Source: Candidatus Lindowbacteria bacterium RIFCSPLOWO2_12_FULL_62_27 (lineage in GTDB: Bacteria; Lindowbacteria; 2-12-FULL-62-27). From it: DNA of 64,000 bases. A program made the translations under genes and the position numbers. The DNA lies in assembly GCA_001784175.1 (NCBI GenBank), contig MFPR01000012.1:1-64000 (forward strand). The letters are read 5' to 3'. Numbering within the stretch: the first letter of the stretch is position 1; each line of letters begins with the position of its first letter. This document shows, piece after piece, positions 60,223 through 64,000 of the stretch. Under the pieces are notes generated by a model. The model searched no databases. It was not told the DNA's origin and saw nothing but the letters and a program-made list of their open reading frames with translations.

Positions 60223-63200
60223 CTACGACGACACCGTACTACGACGGCGGCCGTTTCCCAATATATGCGTTTTGGCCCAATTTTGCATCAGCGCGCGGGA
60301 AGCTTTCGAGGCTGTGAGGATTGCGCCGAAATTTGGCTTCCGCGAACCCGCCGCGAACCCACCGTTTTGAGGCCGTTTTGATACCGCGAGGTTGGGCTTT
60401 TCAGCCGCGAGGTGGCTGTTTTCCACCGCGAGGTTGGCGTCGTAGTTGAATGGCTCCGGCGTTTTCAGGGTCGTAACATCAATCAAACCCGGACAAAACT
60501 TGCGGCCGTCCTTGCCCTGGCCGTCGTAGAGCAGTTCATACTCGAACGAGATCCCGCGCGCGCCGCGATGGATCAGGACGTACTCCAGGTCATCCAGTTT
60601 TTTCATGTGGTCTTTCACCTGCGTGGGACTCATGCCCGCGTAGTCGCGCACGTCGCGGCGGGTGAATCGGACGTTTTCACGCGGGACGTTTTGTTCGGCG
60701 GCGCGGCGGGTCACGAGGTCGTCGAGGATCAAGAGAAGCCGACGCGTGGGCGCCGGCATTTCGTCCAGGGACCGGCCGAGGATTTCATCGGCCAGTTTAT
60801 TCGCCGCCGCGATGTCCTCCGGCGTCGATTCGATCACTTGGACGGTCTTGCCGCCGATTTTGACGGGTCGAAGCGGGCGTTGATACTGGTTGAGAAGCGT
60901 GATCGACAAAATGAGCGTGAGATATTTGGGATGGTCGCGGCGGGTTCGGATGCACGTGTCGTTAAACGTCAACTGGTCGGCGTAGGGGTTGATGACTGGC
61001 AACGGCCGCAAGAGGCGCTGGGCGTTTCGATGCCGGCGCAGGATCGCTTCGCGCTCCGCCAGCCGCACAAGTCCGGCGAGGGTGTGGCTCTGGCGCTGCA
61101 TGTCGTGGATTCGTTTCGTCTGGTCCCGATCCTCGTTGACCGTTTCGATCAGCATCCGGTTCATGAGTTCTTCCGCGATGTCCAGCTTCGTCGTCGTCAT
61201 AAACACGCTGGCGGGGCCGGGCCTTTCCTTCCGGCGCGCGATGAGGTTGCCGGTTTGCGGGTCTTTGATGGTCGCGGCGATGACGAGTTTGCCGTCGCTC
61301 ATGAAAAGTTTGATGGAGTAGCCGGCCTTGGCGGCGCCTTCTTCCTCCGCGATCGCCAGAATTTTGTGCCGGAGATCCACGTCGTCGAGATAAAAGAGGG
61401 CCTGACCCGTCATCGCGCTGAAGTCAACGACGTCCTCCGGCGGCATGAGGGACAGGATCGCGTTCATGACTGCCGTTTTGCCGGCGGCGGTCATGGATTG
61501 GACCAGCAGGTGGAGCGGCGCATCGAGTTTTCTGGACGTGGCGGCGATGTATCCGGCCAGGAGGTTCGTCGTCTCGCCCACCATGCCGATGGATTCGAAA
61601 TCGCGCGCGATTTGGGCGAGCAGGTCGGGCGATTTCAAGAACGCCAGCGCCTCATCGCGGTCCGCGTCGGTCATCGGCGGCGGCGCGTCTTTGGGCGCGA
61701 GTTTCTTTTGAATGAGCGCGTCCCGCATCACTTCGAGTTTGAGCAAGAGTTTCCGAAGGTCATCCTTGAGTACATTCTCCGGAAGGCTCATCTCCACGGC
61801 GGCGGCTTTGAGAAAGGCCGCGCGCAGATTGGCGTTGGCCAGGTCAAAGGTGTGCATATGGTAGCGATTGCCGCAGCTGACGCTGACGTTCAATTTCAAA
61901 ACGCTGTAGCTCGTGTTTTTCTCCAAGTCCCGGATCCGCCACGCGCGGCCGTCAAACGCCTCGTCCAGCAGATGGTCGTTGCCGGCCGGGATCGCCGCCG
62001 CCTCCGGCTCCGCAAGGGCCTCCGGCGGCCCACACGGGTGCATGTCCGACGCGGCCGGATCGGGCGGCGCCGGCGTCAGGGCTTCGATGGGCGCCGCCGC
62101 TTCGGGCGCGGCTAAAGGAATGGATTCATCTTTTTCCTTAGTTGCCGGCGCCGGCAGGACCGAAGGCGCAGAATCGGCGCGGGCCTGCGCCGGCGGCGCC
62201 GTCGCGCAATTTTTGCAGAGCCACGCCGCGCCGCGAAGGAGCGCCCCCAGCGCGTCGGCCGGATCGGAGACGGCGCGCGCGAAGTCGTTCGCGTCCTGGC
62301 CGTGCGGAAACTCGACGCGGAAACACTCAAAGCCCCGCGCGCACAAGATCGGCGCGAGCTTCGCCGCAGCGCGCTCGCCGGCGTCGTCGCGGTCGTAGGC
62401 GATCAACACTTTTTTGATTCCGTATTTTTTGAACGCGGCCAGATGATCCTGTGTGAATCCCTCGATCCCGTAGCTGGCCGTGACGTTGCGGTATCCCGCG
62501 CACCAGAACGTCAGCGCGTCGATCAACGCCTCGCACAAAATCACTTCGGTGGATGCGGCCAGGGCCGACACGTTCCAGACGCCTTTGTGCGGCCCGGGCA
62601 AATACAAATGTTCCGGGGCGTCCCGGCTGGTCTTTTGGATTCGACGGCCGTAGATTTCGGTCACGGCGCCGCTTTCGTCGAACACCGGAAACTCGACGCA
62701 GCCGCAAAAATGTTCCCGGAACGTTTCCCGATAAATGCCCAGACGCCGCAGCCGGTCCCGAAGGTCGCGGCCTTCCTTCACCGCCGAAAACGGCAGGCGA
62801 TAGCCGAGCGTGCGGTTGGCGTAGCCGAGTTTGAAATGGTCAAGGGCGCCGGCGTGGCCGATCCGCCGGCGTTCGAGGTAAGCCAGCGCGTCCGGCGAGT
62901 CTTTCAGGGTCTCGTGATAGAACTCGACGACCTGGCGCAGCGCCGTTTGATCGTCGGCGGTTCGTTCGATGGGCGGCGGAAGTTTTTTGACGGAGAGGGC
63001 GACCGGCGGGCGTTTGGGGTTGATCTGCGACAGCGCCACATCATGGCGGCGCAGAAGTTCGACGGCGTGCGTGAAGGACACGCCCTCCGCTTTCATCACC
63101 CACGCGATCACGTCGCCTCCGGCCTGGCACGCGCCGAGACAGTGCCAGAGATTTTTTTCCGGCGTAATCACGAGAGATGGTGAGTGATCCGAGTGGAAGG

Positions 63201-63330
63201 GACACAGGCCAATCAGGTCCTTTCCGTGGGGTTTCAATTCGACGCCGCGGCGTTGTGCCAGGTCCGCGACGCTCACGTCGCGTTTGATTCGGTCGAGTTC
63301 TTCTTGCGGGATTCGCCGGCGTGCTCCCAT
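60223..63330 (-). CDS. Mobile-element primase: CHC2 zinc finger, Toprim and ATPase-like domains
   Basis: 1035 residues, ATG 63330 behind AAGGGA. CHC2 zinc-binding domain (15-95: LCPFHSDHSPSL and WHCLGACQAGGDV). DnaG-like linker, then Toprim (about 245-330: VILCEALIDAL with the catalytic Glu, IAYDRDDAGE with DxD). An Ala/Pro-rich linker (365-435) precedes a C-terminal ATPase-like region with a P-loop-like TAAGKTAVMN near 615 and ALFYLDDVDL/IAEEEGA as possible acidic motif. The C-terminal 150 residues contain a winged-helix-like stretch (YAGMSPTQVKDHMKKLDDLE). Likely replicates an integrative element with the recombinase. Not the chromosomal DnaG. Confidence 0.85.
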   Translation of the reverse strand: MGARRRIPQEELDRIKRDVSVADLAQRRGVELKPHGKDLIGLCPFHSDHSPSLVITPEKNLWHCLGACQAGGDVIAWVMKAEGVSFTHAVELLRRHDVALSQINPKRPPVALSVKKLPPPIERTADDQTALRQVVEFYHETLKDSPDALAYLERRRIGHAGALDHFKLGYANRTLGYRLPFSAVKEGRDLRDRLRRLGIYRETFREHFCGCVEFPVFDESGAVTEIYGRRIQKTSRDAPEHLYLPGPHKGVWNVSALAASTEVILCEALIDALTFWCAGYRNVTASYGIEGFTQDHLAAFKKYGIKKVLIAYDRDDAGERAAAKLAPILCARGFECFRVEFPHGQDANDFARAVSDPADALGALLRGAAWLCKNCATAPPAQARADSAPSVLPAPATKEKDESIPLAAPEAAAPIEALTPAPPDPAASDMHPCGPPEALAEPEAAAIPAGNDHLLDEAFDGRAWRIRDLEKNTSYSVLKLNVSVSCGNRYHMHTFDLANANLRAAFLKAAAVEMSLPENVLKDDLRKLLLKLEVMRDALIQKKLAPKDAPPPMTDADRDEALAFLKSPDLLAQIARDFESIGMVGETTNLLAGYIAATSRKLDAPLHLLVQSMTAAGKTAVMNAILSLMPPEDVVDFSAMTGQALFYLDDVDLRHKILAIAEEEGAAKAGYSIKLFMSDGKLVIAATIKDPQTGNLIARRKERPGPASVFMTTTKLDIAEELMNRMLIETVNEDRDQTKRIHDMQRQSHTLAGLVRLAEREAILRRHRNAQRLLRPLPVINPYADQLTFNDTCIRTRRDHPKYLTLILSITLLNQYQRPLRPVKIGGKTVQVIESTPEDIAAANKLADEILGRSLDEMPAPTRRLLLILDDLVTRRAAEQNVPRENVRFTRRDVRDYAGMSPTQVKDHMKKLDDLEYVLIHRGARGISFEYELLYDGQGKDGRKFCPGLIDVTTLKTPEPFNYDANLAVENSHLAAEKPNLAVSKRPQNGGFAAGSRKPNFGAILTASKASRALMQNWAKTHILGNGRRRSTVSS

Positions 63331-63351
63331 ATTTCCCTTAGCTGCCTCTCT

Positions 63352-63365
63352 GCCCGAAATCGGGC
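63352..63365. promoter_or_regulatory. Palindrome GCCCGA-AA-TCGGGC ahead of the primase gene
   Basis: Perfect six-base arms with a two-base centre, 22 bases upstream of the primase ATG. Might be an operator for the primase; a TTGACA (63385-63380, minus strand) lies nearby without a convincing -10. Confidence 0.25.
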
Positions 63366-63432
63366 GGTTTTGGAAAACGTGTCAAGGGGGTCGCTTCAAA
63401 AATTCGCTCTTTTTACGACCATCTAAAAACGA

Positions 63433-63467
63433 CTTGACTTATAGACCATTTGGTCTATACTGTCAAG
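63433..63467 (+). promoter_or_regulatory. Promoter with embedded palindromic operator of the XRE regulator
   Basis: TTGACT (63434-63439), a 16-base spacer and TATACT (63456-63461). Inside lies TATAGACCA-TT-TGGTCTATA (63440-63459), a perfect nine-base dyad overlapping the spacer and -10. An outer dyad CTTGAC/GTCAAG (63433-63438, 63462-63467) nearly shares its centre. A half-site GGTCTAT recurs at 63484. Very likely the autoregulatory operator of the following HTH protein. Confidence 0.7.
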
Positions 63468-63512
63468 CGTTATTTTGGAGAGGGTCTATCTGCAACTAAA
63501 AGGAGGAATACA

Positions 63513-63929
63513 ATGGACGTGGAAAAAAATTGTGAAGGAGTGATGTCTATGCCACGTCCACCGTCCAAGGCGTCGCGGAGGGATGCGAAATATAATCAAG
63601 AATTGGCCGAACGAATCAAAGCAGTCCGTAAGTCCCGAGGTTTAACGCAGGCAGAACTGGCGGAGAGAATCGGAGAAACGCAAAGGGCTCTTAGCCACTA
63701 CGAAATGGCTCAGCGCAGGCTACCGGCGGAGACTCTCTTGAAAATTGCACAGACATTACGAGTTCCAATGACAGAGTTGACCAATGGAAAGTATGTATCA
63801 CCGCCCAAAAATGGCCGAAAGCTTCGCGCGATCGTGGAAAAAATAGAAACGCTACCACCCAAAAAGCAACAGCAAGTTGTCGATTACATCGCGTTCATTT
63901 CCCAGAATGGCCAGCGCGTAGCAGCCTAA
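63513..63929 (+). CDS. XRE-family helix-turn-helix regulator
   Basis: 138 residues from ATG 63513, chosen for AAGGAGG six bases upstream; the longer frame from 63450 would start inside the promoter. Residues about 29-85 form a Cro/CI HTH (LAERIKAVRKSRGLTQAELA, then ETQRALSHYE and LLKIAQTLRVP). A C-terminal helix PPKKQQQVVDYIAFI is a common dimerisation tail in this group. Divergent from the mobile-element primase, so it probably controls the element. From 63930 to the window end I see no gene. Confidence 0.88.
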   Translation: MDVEKNCEGVMSMPRPPSKASRRDAKYNQELAERIKAVRKSRGLTQAELAERIGETQRALSHYEMAQRRLPAETLLKIAQTLRVPMTELTNGKYVSPPKNGRKLRAIVEKIETLPPKKQQQVVDYIAFISQNGQRVAA

Positions 63930-64000
63930 CCCGAAAAAGAAAAACCCCGAAGTCGTCGAGCCGCATCACGCGAATGTGATTGAAGTCGCGTCGCCTATGA

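Noticed and set aside
1-64000. CRISPR array, rRNA or tRNA genes
   Set aside because: No regularly spaced identical repeats and no rRNA-like or cloverleaf sequence noticed by eye; a tRNAscan or barrnap run would settle this.

Overview
This window comes from a high-GC bacterial chromosome of an organism I cannot place in a phylum; an uncultivated, environmental Gram-negative lineage is my guess. Almost every real gene is on the minus strand, so the biology reads from right to left. I could not run any search; family calls rest on motifs, lengths and gene context.

Right end (about 54.8-64 kb): accessory DNA. An XRE-type regulator with a palindromic operator diverges from a 1035-residue CHC2/Toprim primase-ATPase. 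A tyrosine recombinase, a DUF4258/YgiT-type toxin-antitoxin-like pair, and a 5'-truncated RHS polymorphic-toxin gene follow. The RHS C-terminus looks like a zinc M15 peptidase, and it is translationally coupled to a membrane-anchored candidate immunity gene.

Middle (about 28.9-54.7 kb): nucleotide metabolism. A B12-dependent ribonucleotide reductase (nrdJ) and a 19-gene run (purC-purS-purL-purQ-purF-purD-purE-pyrR-pyrB-pyrC-pyrK-pyrD-pyrF-pyrE-guaB-guaA-carA-carB-purA) are packed with 4-bp ATGA or longer overlaps. All genes for UMP synthesis are present, with about half of the purine pathway plus both GMP genes. Each unit is preceded by an RNA that I read as a guanine-type purine-riboswitch aptamer: one before purC and one before nrdJ.

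Next (22.4-28.8 kb): a nitrate/nitrite assimilation operon with its own promoter. It encodes a sulfite-oxidase-family molybdopterin protein fused to a P-II domain, a free P-II protein, a NarK-type transporter, a NirB-NirA fused nitrite reductase and a second P-II protein.

Left end (1-21.2 kb): four very large or secreted genes in one chain. Two encode dockerin-tailed exoproteins (a zinc phospholipase C-like/FG-GAP protein of about 3600 residues and an M6 metalloprotease/beta-helix protein of about 2090 residues). Two encode exported cohesin-like proteins, the last running off the window. This looks like a small cohesin-dockerin surface complex whose cargo is a lipase-like and a protease module rather than cellulases. 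Successive genes overlap by the same 11 bp, because the dockerin stop region contains the next start.

Scattered through the window are two families of small palindromic repeats, several inserted in frame inside conserved enzymes (CarA, PurQ, NirBA, the molybdopterin/P-II fusion, RHS). There are also three copies, at least two decayed, of a small antitoxin/PIN-toxin module that share a conserved, apparently leaderless promoter. I saw no rRNA, tRNA or CRISPR array.
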